A program made the translations under genes and the position numbers. A stretch of DNA of 64,000 nt from Colias croceus. Taxonomy: Eukaryota > Arthropoda > Insecta > Lepidoptera > Pieridae. Where the stretch lies: assembly GCF_905220415.1 (NCBI RefSeq), contig NC_059563.1, positions 2,676,001 through 2,740,000 of the forward strand, in the 5' to 3' direction. This document shows, one piece after another, positions 1 to 10,158 of this stretch (within the stretch, counting starts at the first letter, position 1; the number at the start of each line of letters is the position of its first letter). The notes beneath the pieces were generated by a model. It had not been told where the DNA came from and did no database searches. It worked only from the letters and a program-made list of their open reading frames with translations.

Positions 1-6
1 GCTTTA

Positions 7-379
7 AGGTACAAGTCCGAGACGGGCCGCAGACCGCAAACTGCAACCGCAAACTGCAAGCGACACCACTTGTTTCTATGAACATCTATGAAAATGATTC
101 CAAGCGCGGCAACACTGCTGCCTGCAGACGCAACGCGCAGCGTGCGGCCGCGGCGCGCAGCGACCGCAGACTGCAGTATGCAAATGCCATTTGCGCGGAA
201 GTGACAAACTATCTTTGTCTTTTTTGTTTATATCATTTAGACACGGTTCTGTGCATTGTGCAGCCACGGCATGCAGCCGCAGTTGGAATAGCGACCGCAG
301 GCAGCATTGCGGTAACCACAGCCGGTAGCCACAGTGTCGCCTGCGGTTGCAGTCTGCGGCCCGTCTCGGACTTGTACCT
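7..379. mobile_element. PIF/Harbinger-like MITE, complete
   Basis: The two ends are a perfect 28-bp terminal inverted repeat beginning AGGTACAAGTCCGAGACGGG. The element is flanked by TTA on both sides (4-6 and 380-382), matching the 3-bp TWA target duplication of PIF/Harbinger transposons. The interior is rich in CTGCAG and CCGCAG motifs and far more GC-rich than its surroundings. Open frames cross it on both strands, but they simply follow the symmetric GC-rich sequence and look non-coding. A broken relative lies at 57487-57540. No transposase is encoded. Confidence 0.8.
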
Positions 380-581
380 TTAATAAAACATAAAACATTC
401 ATATTTTTTAATTTTCTTTTAAATCCTTTGAAATCATCTTTTAATGAATAGCCTTTATGTAGGTAATATAACTTGTCATTCATAATTTTTATTAACTCAG
501 TCTTTATATTAACAGTTAATTAAGGTAACGATTACAATGTTTTTAAATAAGGCAAGTAATAAGTATCAATTTCTTCAATAA

Positions 582-804
582 CTAGTTTTCCGCCCGCGGC
601 TTCGCCCGCGTTTTCAAAGAAAAAACCCGCATAGTTCCCGTTCCCGTGAGATTTCCGGGATAAAACCTATTCTATGTGTTAATCCAAGTTACCCTCTATA
701 TGTGTGCTAAATTTCATTGTAATCGGTTCAGTAGTATTTGCGTGAAAGAGTAACAAACACACACACATCCTCACAAACTTTCGCATTTATAATATTAAGT
801 AGGA
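582..804 (-). mobile_element. Heli-C element, full length, minus strand
   Basis: The element ends in CTAG (582-585) after the hairpin CCGCCCGCGGCTTCGCCCGC, and begins (GA on the plus strand, 803-804) next to the module CTTTCGCATTTATAATATTA. The middle carries the family block AATCGGTTCAGTAGTATTTG and a short CA run. It is non-coding. Confidence 0.75.
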
Positions 805-894
805 CTAAGTAAACGTAAAAGTAAGTAGTAACTTTTTCGTCTTTCTATTGAATTCTTAAAATTTGTGATTACATTAATTTTATTATTAACTACT

Positions 895-1060
895 TACTTG
901 CCCCGGTTTCGCCCGAGATGAACCAGTCTAAAAATAGCCTGCGACATTTATCTGAATAGTGTAGCTTTCTAAAATATAATCATGATCGGACCAGTACTTT
1001 TGAAGATTACTTACATAATTTTACCACAAACAGACAGACGCGGTGGAGAACTTTGTTTTT
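895..1060 (-). mobile_element. Decayed Helitron-like copy
   Basis: The stretch CTTGCCCCGGTTTCGCCCGAG resembles the 3' hairpin of the Heli-D/E group, and ACAAACAGACAGACG resembles their 5' microsatellite-like part. Neither end is intact, so boundaries are approximate. Confidence 0.4.
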
Positions 1061-1073
1061 AAATATGTAAAGA

Positions 1074-1268
1074 CTAGCTGTGCCGCGCGGTTTTGTCTGT
1101 GAATGAACCCGCGTGTTTACATGCTTTCAAGATTTCTGTAGCTCATGTTATTTAGATGTAAAACCTATATTACTGTAAAGTTTCATACAAATCCATCCAG
1201 TAGTTTTTTCGTGAAATAGTAACAAATATACATACAACCATCCTCATTTAAATTTTTTATAATATCGA
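1074..1268 (-). mobile_element. Diverged Helitron-like copy, minus strand
   Basis: CTAG at 1074-1077 is followed by a GC-rich hairpin-like block, then ATCCATCCAGTAGTTTTTTC and TTATAATATCGAAT near the 5' end. It is laid out like Heli-C but with a different body, so it is probably a separate subfamily. Confidence 0.5.
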
Positions 1269-1807
1269 ATAATACAAAAGAATACATCACTTAAAATATA
1301 ATACTGAACGGGATCGGATTTATTAATTTATATTAATATATAAAAACATTACTCGCTTTCTAGTGCAATCGGTTAACCTTAGCGATATCTTCTCCATAGC
1401 GTGACAACACCACAATCCATTACCCATAGTATCGATCGTGATCTGAGCTATCTAATGGAGTGATTTCATTATGATTGGTTCGCTTATTTGCTAGATAGAG
1501 GGTGTGGATATAGCGTTATATATTGACGATTTTAGTGTTTCGTTTTTGGATGTTCAGTAGAAGTATCGGGTCATATTATTAATGTTTGTGAGGATAAATG
1601 TTTGTTACTCTTTCATAGAAAAACATAGTTGTTTTTCCACGAGTTTGGATGACACTTAGCATTTATTTGCATTTTCATTAAAAATTGTCTTCTACGAGAA
1701 AAATAATTAAGTTGCCTAAAGAAAATGAAAAGAGATACGAAGCAAGATTAAAAAGTATCTATCTATATGCTAAATTTCATTCAAAACGATTCAGCAGTTT
1801 TAAGGTA
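1269..1807. other. AT-rich non-coding DNA
   Basis: No gene is seen. The piece around 1580-1620 (TGTTTGTGAGGATAAATG and TTGTTACTCTTTCATAG) resembles the 5' module of Heli-C without its 3' end. The rest is unrecognised. Confidence 0.4.
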
Positions 1808-2080
1808 CAAGTGATAACTGCGTTAAAAACAACCGACTTCAAACTTGCACTTGCAAAATTTACAAATACCTACAGACAAAAATGCTCATAAAATAAAAAC
1901 TACTAGGCCTATCCGAATAAATTTTTTATGGGACCAATTCGACACCATCCCGCATCGAACAAAAAAAGAATCACGTAAATCGGTTCAGAAACCTCGGAGT
2001 AATCGGTGTACATACATTAAAAAAAATATATACCGGCCGAATTGATAACCTCCTCCTTTTTTTTGAAGTCCGTTAAAAAG
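1808..2080 (+). mobile_element. Lepidopteran repeat with AACCGACTTCAAA inverted ends
   Basis: The left side carries AACAACCGACTTCAAACTTG and the right side ends TTTTTTGAAGTCCGTTAAAA, giving imperfect inverted ends of about 13 bp. The core includes ATCGGTTCAGAAACCTCGGA. A second copy at 59264-59545 is almost identical. I recognise the sequence as a repeat common in moth and butterfly DNA but cannot assign it safely to a transposon class. Short open frames across it look like chance. Confidence 0.7.
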
Positions 2081-2429
2081 AACAACAACCATCTTCATAA
2101 CGATCTTTCAATTTTCCATTTCAAAACTAATTTATTTTGTACACATGAATGTATAGTAAGTAGTAACTATATAAAAGGTACAGTAAATAAAACACATATT
2201 AAACTTCATCCTTTATTTAAAACCCATTCATTTTACAATTATGATTAATTAACATTTCGTGTAAAAGCTAAATTTTAACATTCAAATTTTAAACTTGTGT
2301 ATTTTACGTGAAAGTCTCTTATTATGCCTTAATTCCGTAGTACTTTTAAATTGAAAAGCGTTTAACTTTATGAATAAATTATATGGGCGGCCATTTTCTT
2401 TCATTTGAACATATCTATATACCTTACTA

Positions 2430-2613
2430 TATATTACTTAATATAGCTGAAGAGTGTGTTTGTTGTTTGTTGGAACGCGCTAATCTCAGGAACTACTGGT
2501 CCGATTTGAAAAAAATGTTTCGGTGTTAGATAGCCCATTTATCGAGCAAGACTATAGGCGCGCTAAGACCAACATGAGTGGAGCAACGCGGGTTAAACCG
2601 CGGGGCACAGCTT
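2430..2613 (+). mobile_element. Heli-B element, 3' end mutated
   Basis: It carries the family blocks GAACGCGCTAATCTCAGGAA, GTGTTAGATAGCCCATTTAT and AAACCGCGGGGCACAGCTTG. The terminal CTAG has become CTTG and the 5' end is degraded. Confidence 0.7.
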
Positions 2614-3072
2614 GTGTTTTATACACCGGAATTTTGGCTTGTAATAAATAGGACATGTAGATATGAGTTGTCAACCTCAAGTTATCTGCAAGTGAAGATA
2701 TGAAATAAACAATGAAACATCGGTTTTCTGTCTGTCAATATAAACACAATAACATTATATAGGTATACTTACATACTCATGTATTTGTAAACCAAAGATC
2801 ACATTCCTTGTTTAGGAATTAGGGGTGAGAAAGGCGTGTCGTTTCTTTTAATTCGTGTGTAGGTCCGTCCCAACATGTAAACAAAATTTGGGCTAATTAT
2901 AGTTTTGCACGAAATAATTTTAACAAAGCGTTTTAATACTGTTAGTACATGACTCCAAAATTAATAACGTCATTATAAGAGATCACATAATAAAGTCGTA
3001 GCAGCCTATTATTAAGTTTAATCAAGTGTAAGTCTGTTATAATTTAAAAATTAAGCAGTAGCTTATATATTA
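2614..3072. other. AT-rich non-coding DNA
   Basis: No gene, RNA or repeat was recognised in this stretch. Confidence 0.4.
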
Positions 3073-3258
3073 CTAGCTTTCCGCCCGCGGCTTCGCCGCA
3101 TTTTATAATACCTAATAAATTATATACTAAAACTTTCCTCGTGAATCACTCTATCTATTAAAAAACCGCATCAAAATCTGTTGTGTAGTTTTAAAGATTT
3201 AAGCATACATAGGGACATAGGGACAGAGAAAGCCACTTAGTTTTATACTAAGTAGTGA
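3073..3258 (-). mobile_element. Heli-A element, minus strand
   Basis: CTAG at 3073-3076, the shortened hairpin CCGCCCGCGGCTTCGCCGC, the block CCGCATCAAAATCTGTTG and a 5' end in ACTAAGTAGTGA define a nearly complete copy. Confidence 0.7.
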
Positions 3259-3621
3259 AGCAGTAAAACTGACGTTTTCAAAAACCTCTAAATTTGAGTG
3301 TATTGACATCAAAATACCTTTTCTAAAAGACGACACACTAAAGATAACCTATTTCCCTACAAAATAATACTAGAAACAAAATATCTTATTCAGCATACAC
3401 TGGAATATCTAATACAGCGTGGCATTGCTCATAAAATGTGAATGAGCATGGCTTTTATGAATTTGTATCACGAGCTACGATGCAAATATATTTGAGCTTA
3501 AATTGTACCTTACGATGTTTTCTAGGCTCGCTCGGCGTTCTTTTTATTGTACTTTATGTACTGGTTTTGTATTACACTAGTAAGTCTTTGAATATGTTTT
3601 AAAAGGTGTATCTACTAGGTA
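3259..3621. other. AT-rich non-coding DNA
   Basis: No gene or family repeat was recognised. Confidence 0.4.
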
Positions 3622-3756
3622 CTAGCTGTGCTACGCTGTTTATATAACCTTTGTCGATAAATGGGCTATCTAACACTGAAAGAATTTTTCAAATCGGACC
3701 AGTAGTTCCCGAGATTAGCGCGTTCAAACAAACAAACAAACTCTTCAGCTTTATAA
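3622..3756 (-). mobile_element. Heli-B element, minus strand, cut at its 5' end
   Basis: CTAG at 3622-3625 and the blocks ATAAATGGGCTATCTAACAC and GATTAGCGCGTTCAAACAAA are present. The copy stops at TTTATAA, where Heli-F begins, so Heli-F appears to have inserted into or beside its 5' end. Confidence 0.65.
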
Positions 3757-4085
3757 TCTATACATATAATAAAATCGTAGGAAAGTCAAAACTGTACATT
3801 GAATATTTTTTTAAAAGAATACTTGGGCCGTGATCTATAATCGATATAGAAGCCAAAAACATAGTTTTTAGAATTTTTGTCTGTTTGTCTGTTTGTCTGT
3901 TTGTCTGTTTGTCTGTTTGTCTGTATGTTTGTCTGGGCTAATCTCGAAAAGTACTGCATAGATTGACTTCAAATTTTGCATGAATATTACTAACAGGTCG
4001 GGTGAGGCTATAGGCTACATATTATCAAGCTATCACCTACGGGGGAGGAGCTGTGAACCTTTATTTTTCTTACATATTCCGTGTA
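3757..4085 (+). mobile_element. Heli-F element with TGTC array, 3' end lost
   Basis: The 5' end TCTATACATATAATAAAATC matches the reverse complement of the right end of the complete Heli-F at 27095-27592, apart from small changes. A TGTC-rich array follows. The family's GC hairpin and CTAG are not seen, so the right boundary is approximate. Confidence 0.55.
3878..3937 (+). repeat. TGTCTGTT microsatellite inside Heli-F
   Basis: About seven units of the 8-bp repeat TGTCTGTT, slightly irregular at the right end. The same position in the other Heli-F copy holds pure TGTC. Confidence 0.9.
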
Positions 4086-4111
4086 CTACGACAGCGTACA
4101 ATCTAAAGACT

Positions 4112-4519
4112 CATGTTTAAATGTTGTTTTTGAGTAAGCCATGCTATTATCTACCTTTACACTATAAAAACTACGTCATTTATGTAATTTTGGCAGAGAA
4201 ACAGTTAAATGAATCTTAGCAGTATAAAGACAAATTTGAAACAGCGCCATCTATAGCCAGTGTTATAAAAATCAAACACACATTAACTATTGGAAATTAA
4301 TAATTAAATGACGCATATATAAATGTTGTTTGACAATATCTAGATTGAAACTATAAAAATTATGCCATTTAAGTAACTTGGGAAGAGAAACATAGTTTAA
4401 AGAATGTAAGTTGTATAATGTTAATTTTGTAACAGCGCCATCTATGAGATTTCGTAAAAATCAAATCAATTTACATGTTAACACTAGAATACACTGTTGA
4501 AAATTAATAATTTAAATAT
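4112..4519 (+). repeat. Diverged tandem duplication, two units of about 200 bp
   Basis: Units at about 4112-4318 and 4321-4519 share, in order, AAATGTTGTTT, ACTATAAAAA, an AGAGAAACA block, AACAGCGCCATCTAT, AAAAATCAAA and GAAAATTAATAAT-like ends. Identity is clearly below 100 percent, so the duplication is old. The GCGCCATCT core recurs near 25390-25625. Confidence 0.65.
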
Positions 4520-4731
4520 AATCATGTTATTTATTTAACTCTTTAACCCATATCTTCCCTTCCCTATAAGGTATATTTCGTGTAAATAATAAATATACTA
4601 CATTTTTTTAAAGTGAGGGTAGATGTTTATTATTTTAAGTAAAACTAGACACCATTATCTACAGTAATTAATCTAATATTGATTGTGTTCATTAGTTACA
4701 ATTTTAAAAATCTTCGTGTTTTATAAATTTA

Positions 4732-4902
4732 CTAGCTTACCGCCCGCGGCTTCGCCCGCTTTGTCTAAAACCTAATAAATTATATACCTTGCTCTTGAAT
4801 TAGTCTATTTATTTAAAAAACCGCATCAAAATCCGTTGCGTAGTTTTAAAGATTTAAGCATACAAAGGGACATAGGGACAGAGAAATCGACTTTTGACTA
4901 TT
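4732..4902 (-). mobile_element. Heli-A element, minus strand, 5' end degraded
   Basis: CTAG at 4732-4735, an intact hairpin CCGCCCGCGGCTTCGCCCGC and the block CCGCATCAAAATCCGTTGCG. Homology fades after CAGAGAAATCGACTTT. Confidence 0.7.
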
Positions 4903-5220
4903 GAATGCCATAAAACCAAAAATATCAAATGCAATCTTAGTGTTTTGTGAATTTTCACCATCATGCGTTCCCACTAAAGGTAAGTTGTTACATACAGGTA
5001 TTTATTTTTTTATAATGATAGCAATTCATGTGTTTTGTTGGTATTATATTATTACACTTTTTGAATGAAATAATAAAATGATGAATTGATGAATTCTTTT
5101 ATATATGACTTTTACAAGATTTTGAGGTGCATTGGGAACAGTAGTTTTTGATAAAATTTTATTTGTAAGTAGCTTTTTTTATAGATTTACAGTTAACTTT
5201 TGATTTTTTTATTTACAGAT

Positions 5221-5560
5221 TCAATGCTCATAAAATTATATCGCCTTTGGAAGACGATTTCTGCTGACAATTTTACAACACCACTTGAAAATTGATGATT
5301 TGATGATAAAGATAGTGGCAGCGAGGATTATGTGGAAATTAGTAATCATCCGCTTCGTTAATTTTTGACTGAAGTTAATGTCCAACGTCCAATGGTTCAA
5401 TCATTGATCAATATCAATAATAGTGTTAATCATAATGGTTCAATCATTGGAAGTATCTCGGGAAATTTTGGAGGATATTTTTCAGGAAGGAGAGGAGGGG
5501 CAGCCAGCCACATATCAAACTACTACGTTTTAGTACCGAAAAATGTTATTGCCAAATGAA
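5221..5560 (+). other. Unrecognised stretch with a splice-acceptor-like start and an open frame
   Basis: TTTTTATTTACAG ends at about 5219 and resembles a 3' splice site. After it, short in-frame pieces appear in different frames, including one reading DSGSEDYVEIS. A 64-codon open stretch at 5365-5559 is rich in Asn, Ser and Gly. I cannot place it in a family. The frame changes and internal stops argue for a decayed coding fragment or chance rather than a working exon. A GTAAGT sits at 4980, but nothing links it to this stretch. Confidence 0.25.
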
Positions 5561-6466
5561 AACGTAAATTTTGCACTCACAACTGTACAAGTAATGTTTT
5601 TATTTTGACTTTGCGGTTATCTGATTATAATATTTATAGTTATGGCTATCGAGGTACCGGCCGTACTGGGATCAGAGTACATGATATACAGTTCATCATC
5701 CAGGATTGCTAAGAGCATTTTCACACTGAAAAAGATGTTTTCTTTGAATCGTAGTTGCTTCATTTATTTATTTTTAATCATTTTACATAACTAATATGTT
5801 TTATATTTTATAAATATATAATTTTCATTATTTATAAATAAAATGGATCCAACATAACTTTGTTGTGTATCATTTCTCTATTAATAACCCAAAGGCATAT
5901 TTTCCGAGCGCCCCATTTAAGTTGCGGTCCTGAAATTATAAAAAAATTATGTATACTTTTGCCAAATATGTATAAGCTCATTGCTCAAGCTCATTTTTAC
6001 ATAAAAATAACAAAAACTAAACTACTAAATAAAATAAATTATGTAAAGATTTTATAAGAAAACACAGTATATTTATTAGGAGACGGTGATCTCTTCCAGG
6101 CAAAAGATATTCATCAGCTCAATAAAATTGAATAGTATGTTGTTAGTTATTCTTTAGATTCACAATTGCAATGAGCATTTCCGCATGCAAGTTATTTCAA
6201 GTAGTATCGTAGTTTAGATATATCATAGTTTTGACACATTAAAGTTCCAACAAAACCCTCAAATTTTTGAGCAGAGTTGAGCAAGATAATTTGAAAAATG
6301 TGCCGTGTTAAGTATTATAGAAAAGGTTAGTTCGTTGGTAATTATTATTTCTTCTTCATTTACATGTTGTTAGTAAAAATAAACTTTGACTAACAGTCAA
6401 AGTATATTTTAACTAATACTACTTAATACTAACTATTATACTTATGTTCAGTATTTATCTGTATTA
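5561..6466. other. AT-rich non-coding DNA
   Basis: No gene or named repeat was recognised up to the target duplication of the next element. Confidence 0.4.
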
Positions 6467-6713
6467 TTATTGCTCAGGGCCGGACCGTGAACTTGTGGGG
6501 CCCTGGGCTGAAACTACCCAGGGGCCTTTTTTTTTGGAAATGTTTATATTTTCTTAATACTTACTTTCGCAATTTTGTTATTTTAACATATTCAAATTTG
6601 ATTTTAAATCGTTTTATTAATTCAGGAGTCTATCGCGGACAAACAAAGTACCTAACACGTAATTTTTTTATACATATTTAGATAATAAAAAAATAATAAA
6701 ATAATGTTATTCA

Positions 6714-6896
6714 TCCATACTAATATTATAAATGCGAAAGTAACTCTGTCTGTCTGTCTGTTACTCAATCACGCCTAAACTACAGAACCAATTTGCATGA
6801 AATTTGGTATAGAGATATTTTGATACCCGAGAAAGGACAAAGGCTACCTTTTATTGCAAAATATGTACCACGGGCGAAGCCGGGGCAGACCACTAG
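6714..6896 (+). mobile_element. Heli-D element nested in the hAT-like element
   Basis: It begins TCATCCATACTAATATTATA and ends with the hairpin GGGCGAAGCCGGGGC and CTAG at 6893-6896. Its 3' half (GTACCACGGGCGAAGCC) is the Heli-E type, not the type found in the minus-strand Heli-D copies, so the copy is modular. Confidence 0.75.
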
Positions 6897-8130
6897 TTTA
6901 TTATAAATTAGTTAAAGAATCTGACAGTTATGTTATTTAAATAATAATTTAGAAATAAACCTTTCTCCATTTTTGTGCTGCAAATTCTTTTACATTGCAA
7001 GTCTTTTGTTAGATCACAATGTAAATAAATATGTAAATAGTAGTAAAACGTAAATAGTTATATATTGACACCCTAAAAGTTGTCTCAAAACCTACATATG
7101 GTAGGGTCTATGCAACTATTTAATTTCAAGGTCAAATGAAAATTCAAAATGAAAATTCCCGGAAAATGTCTGGAAAATATCCGGAAAATGCCTGGGAAAT
7201 ATCCGGAAAATGCCTGGGAAATGCCCGGAAAATGCCCGGAAAATATCCGGAAAATGCGTGAAAATGTCCGGGAAAAGTGTGGAAAACGCTTGGAAAATCC
7301 TCGGAAAATGCCTGGAAAATCCTCGGAAAATGCCAGGGAAAAGCCTGGAAAATATCCGGAAAATGCCTGGGAAATTCCCGGAAAATTCCCGGAAAATGCC
7401 TGGAAAATATCCGGAAAATGCCTGGGAAATGCCCGGAAAATGCCCGGAAAATATCCGGAAAATGCGTGAAAATGACCGGGAAAAGTGTGGAAAACGCCTG
7501 GAAAATCCTCGGAAAATGCCTGGTAATCCCCGGAATACAGGGGAGGTGTACTTATTAATTTACAGGTATTTCCCGGAAAATGAAAATGCCCGGAAAATGT
7601 CTGGAAAATATCCGGAAAATGCCTGGGATATGCCCGGAAAATGCCCGGAAAATGCGTGAAAATGTCCGGGAAAAGTGTGGAAAACGCCTTTAAAATCCTC
7701 GGATAATGCCAGGGAAAAGCCTGGAAAATATCTGGAAAATGCCTGGGAAATGCCAGGAAAATTCCCGGAAAATCCCCGGAATATAGGGGAGGTGTACTTA
7801 TTACTTTACAGGTATTTCCCGGAAAATGAAAATTCCCAGAAAATGTCTGGAAAATATCCGGAAAATGCCTGGGAAATATCCGGAAAATTCCTTGGAAATG
7901 CCCGGAAAATTCCCGGAAAATAACCGGACAATGCGTGACATGTCCGGGAAAATCGTTTTAAATGCTTGGAAATCCCCGGAATACAGGGGGGGTGTACTTA
8001 TTACTTTACAGGTATTTTCCGAGGATTGTCCGGATATTTTCCGGGAATTTTCCGGGCATTTCCCAGGCTTTTTCCGGATATTTCCCAGGCATATTCCGGA
8101 TATTTTCCAAACATTTTCCGGGAATTTTCA

Positions 8131-8950
8131 TTTTCCGGGAAATACCTGTAAAGTAATAAGTACACCTCCCCTGTATTCCGGGGATTTTCCGGGAATTTTC
8201 CGGGCATTTCCCAGGCATTTTCCGGATATTTTCCGGGCATTTTCCGGGCATTTCCCAGGCATTTTCCGGGAAATTCCCAGACATTTTCCGGATATTTCCC
8301 AGGCATTTTCCGGATATTTTCCAGGCTTTTCCCTGGCATTTTCCGAGGATTTTCCAGGCATTTTCCGAGGATTTTCCAGGTGTCTTTCACACTTTTCCCG
8401 GACATTTCACGCATTTTCCGGGCATTTTCCGGGCATTTCCCAGGCATTTTCCGGGAAATTCCCGGGAATTTTCCGGGAAATTCCCGGGAATTTTCCGGGC
8501 ATTTCCCAGGCCTTTTTCGGATATTTTCCAAACATTTTCCGGGAATTTTCATTTTCCGGGAAATACCTGTAAAGTAATAAGTACACCTCCCCTGTGTTCC
8601 GGGGATTTTCCGGGAATTTTCCGGGCATTTCCCAGGCATTTTCCGGATATTTTCCGGGCATTTTCCGGGCATTTCCCAGGCATTTTCCGGGAAATTCCCA
8701 GGCATTTTCCGGATATTTCCCAGGCATTTTCCGGATATTTTCCAGGCTTTTCCCTGGCATTTTCCGAGGATTTTCCAGGCATTTTCCGAGGATTTTCCAG
8801 GCGTCTTTCACACTTTTCCCGGACATTTCACGCATTTTCCGGGCATTTTCCGGGCATTTCCCAGGCATTTTCTGGGAAATTCCCAGGCATTTTCCGGATA
8901 TTTCCCAGGCATTTTCCGGATATTTTCCAGACATTTTCCGGGAATTTTCA
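8131..8950 (-). repeat. Two near-identical higher-order units of the 11-bp array
   Basis: The segment starting TTTTCCGGGAAATACCTG recurs at 8131, 8552 and 8951. The spacings are 421 and about 399 bp, which differ by 22 bp, or two monomers. Units 8131-8551 and 8552-8950 run in parallel with only scattered substitutions for most of their length, indicating recent unequal exchange or amplification of the whole block. Confidence 0.8.
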
Positions 8951-9461
8951 TTTTCCGGGAAATACCTGTAATGTAATAAGTACACCTCCCCTGTATTCCG
9001 GGGATTTCCAGGCATTTAAAACGCTTTTCCCGGACAGTTCACGCATTGTCCGGATATTTTCCGGGAATTTTCCAGGCTTTTCCCTGGCATTTTCCGAGGA
9101 TTTTTCCAGGCATTTTCCGAGGATTTTTCAGGCGTTTTCCACACTTTTCCCGGACATTTTCACGCATTTTCCGGATATTTTCCAGGAATTTTCCGGGCAT
9201 TTCCCAGGCATTTTCCGGATATTTCCCAGGCATTTTTCGGATATTTTCCAGGCTTTTCCCTGGCATTTTCCGAGGATTTTCCAGGCATTTTCCGAGGATT
9301 TTCCAGGCGTTTTCCACACTTTTCCCGGACATTTTCACGCATTTTCCGGATATTTTCCGGGAATTTTCCGGGCATTTCCCAGGCATTTTCCGGGAAATTC
9401 CCAGGCATTTTCCGGGGTTTTTCCAGGTATGTTCCACTTTTTCCCCGGACATTTTCACGCC

Positions 9462-9491
9462 GGCATTTTCCGGGGACATCCGGAAAATGCC
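9462..9491. repeat. Perfect hairpin at the second orientation switch of the array
   Basis: GGCATTTTCCGG (9462-9473) and CCGGAAAATGCC (9480-9491) are exact inverted copies separated by 6 bases. The array changes strand exactly here. Confidence 0.85.
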
Positions 9492-10042
9492 TGGCAATGC
9501 CTGGATAATTCCCGGAAAATGCCTGTAAAAGTCCCGGAAAATGCGTGAAAATGTCTGGAAAAAGCGTGCAAAATGCCACTTCAAATTTGCGAAGTAATTA
9601 AAAAGCAGAAAACCAAAAAAAGAAAAAGAAAGCTAAAATCTTTCATATTAAATGTATATGGGATATTCATATTTCATACTTAATGTATGGGAGGGTTTAA
9701 AGATAATTTTTTTGATATTTCTCGATTTATTTTTAAAAATTTATTACGGCCATTTTACTCATAAGGTTAAGTACTTTCGATATCAGTTTAAAGTTTTTTG
9801 TTATCTGTAATACTTACGGAAATATCGCCTGTGCACACTTAACGATTACACCCTGTATAAGTATTTACAGACTTACAGCTGGGTATCTCGAATTCCGAGA
9901 TTCTTACTTAATTTAACCTTACATGACTTGGCCATAACTCGTTCGGGCTCGTACATAAGAGTTAAAACGCATTCAATAACGCATTTCGTTAAAAAATGAC
10001 AAATGTTTATAAGTATATAAATTTTTTATAGTACGTTGATAG

Positions 10043-10158
10043 TTATAAAAAAATTATTTCGGTGTTAGATAGCCCATTTATAGTGGAAGGCTATTATATC
10101 ATCAGGCTATGACCAACAGGATCTGAGCCACGTGAGTGAAATCGCGGGGCGCAGCTAG
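10043..10158 (+). mobile_element. Heli-B fragment, 3' half
   Basis: It holds GGTGTTAGATAGCCCATTTA and ends in CGGGGCGCAGCTAG at 10158. The 5' third is missing. Confidence 0.65.

Larger units (their letters stand above)
7148..9580. repeat. Inverted 11-bp minisatellite array with higher-order structure
   Basis: The array is built almost entirely of 11-bp monomers such as GGAAAATGCCT, GGAAAATATCC, GGAAAATTCCC and GGAAAATGCCC, roughly 220 in all. Monomers read on the plus strand from about 7148 to 8018, on the minus strand from about 8019 to 9473, and on the plus strand again to about 9580. Marker segments recur: a spacer containing GGAGGTGTACTTATTACTTT (near 7540, 7790, 7985 and, inverted, 8160, 8580, 8980) and a variant GCGTGAAAATGTCCGGGAAA. 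Because most monomers lack stop codons in every frame, long open frames rich in PGK, PENA and SGK repeats appear on both strands. These are read as by-products, not genes. Confidence 0.9.

Noticed and set aside
78..483. Frames of 101 and 135 codons on opposite strands
   Set aside because: The first lies inside a palindromic GC-rich MITE with perfect inverted ends and the second overlaps most of it. No domain is visible.
7826..8572. A 248-codon open frame rich in PGK, PENA and FSGHFPG repeats
   Set aside because: Equally long frames exist in other registers and on the other strand. The openness follows from stop-free 11-bp monomers and has no codon bias, start context or splice logic.
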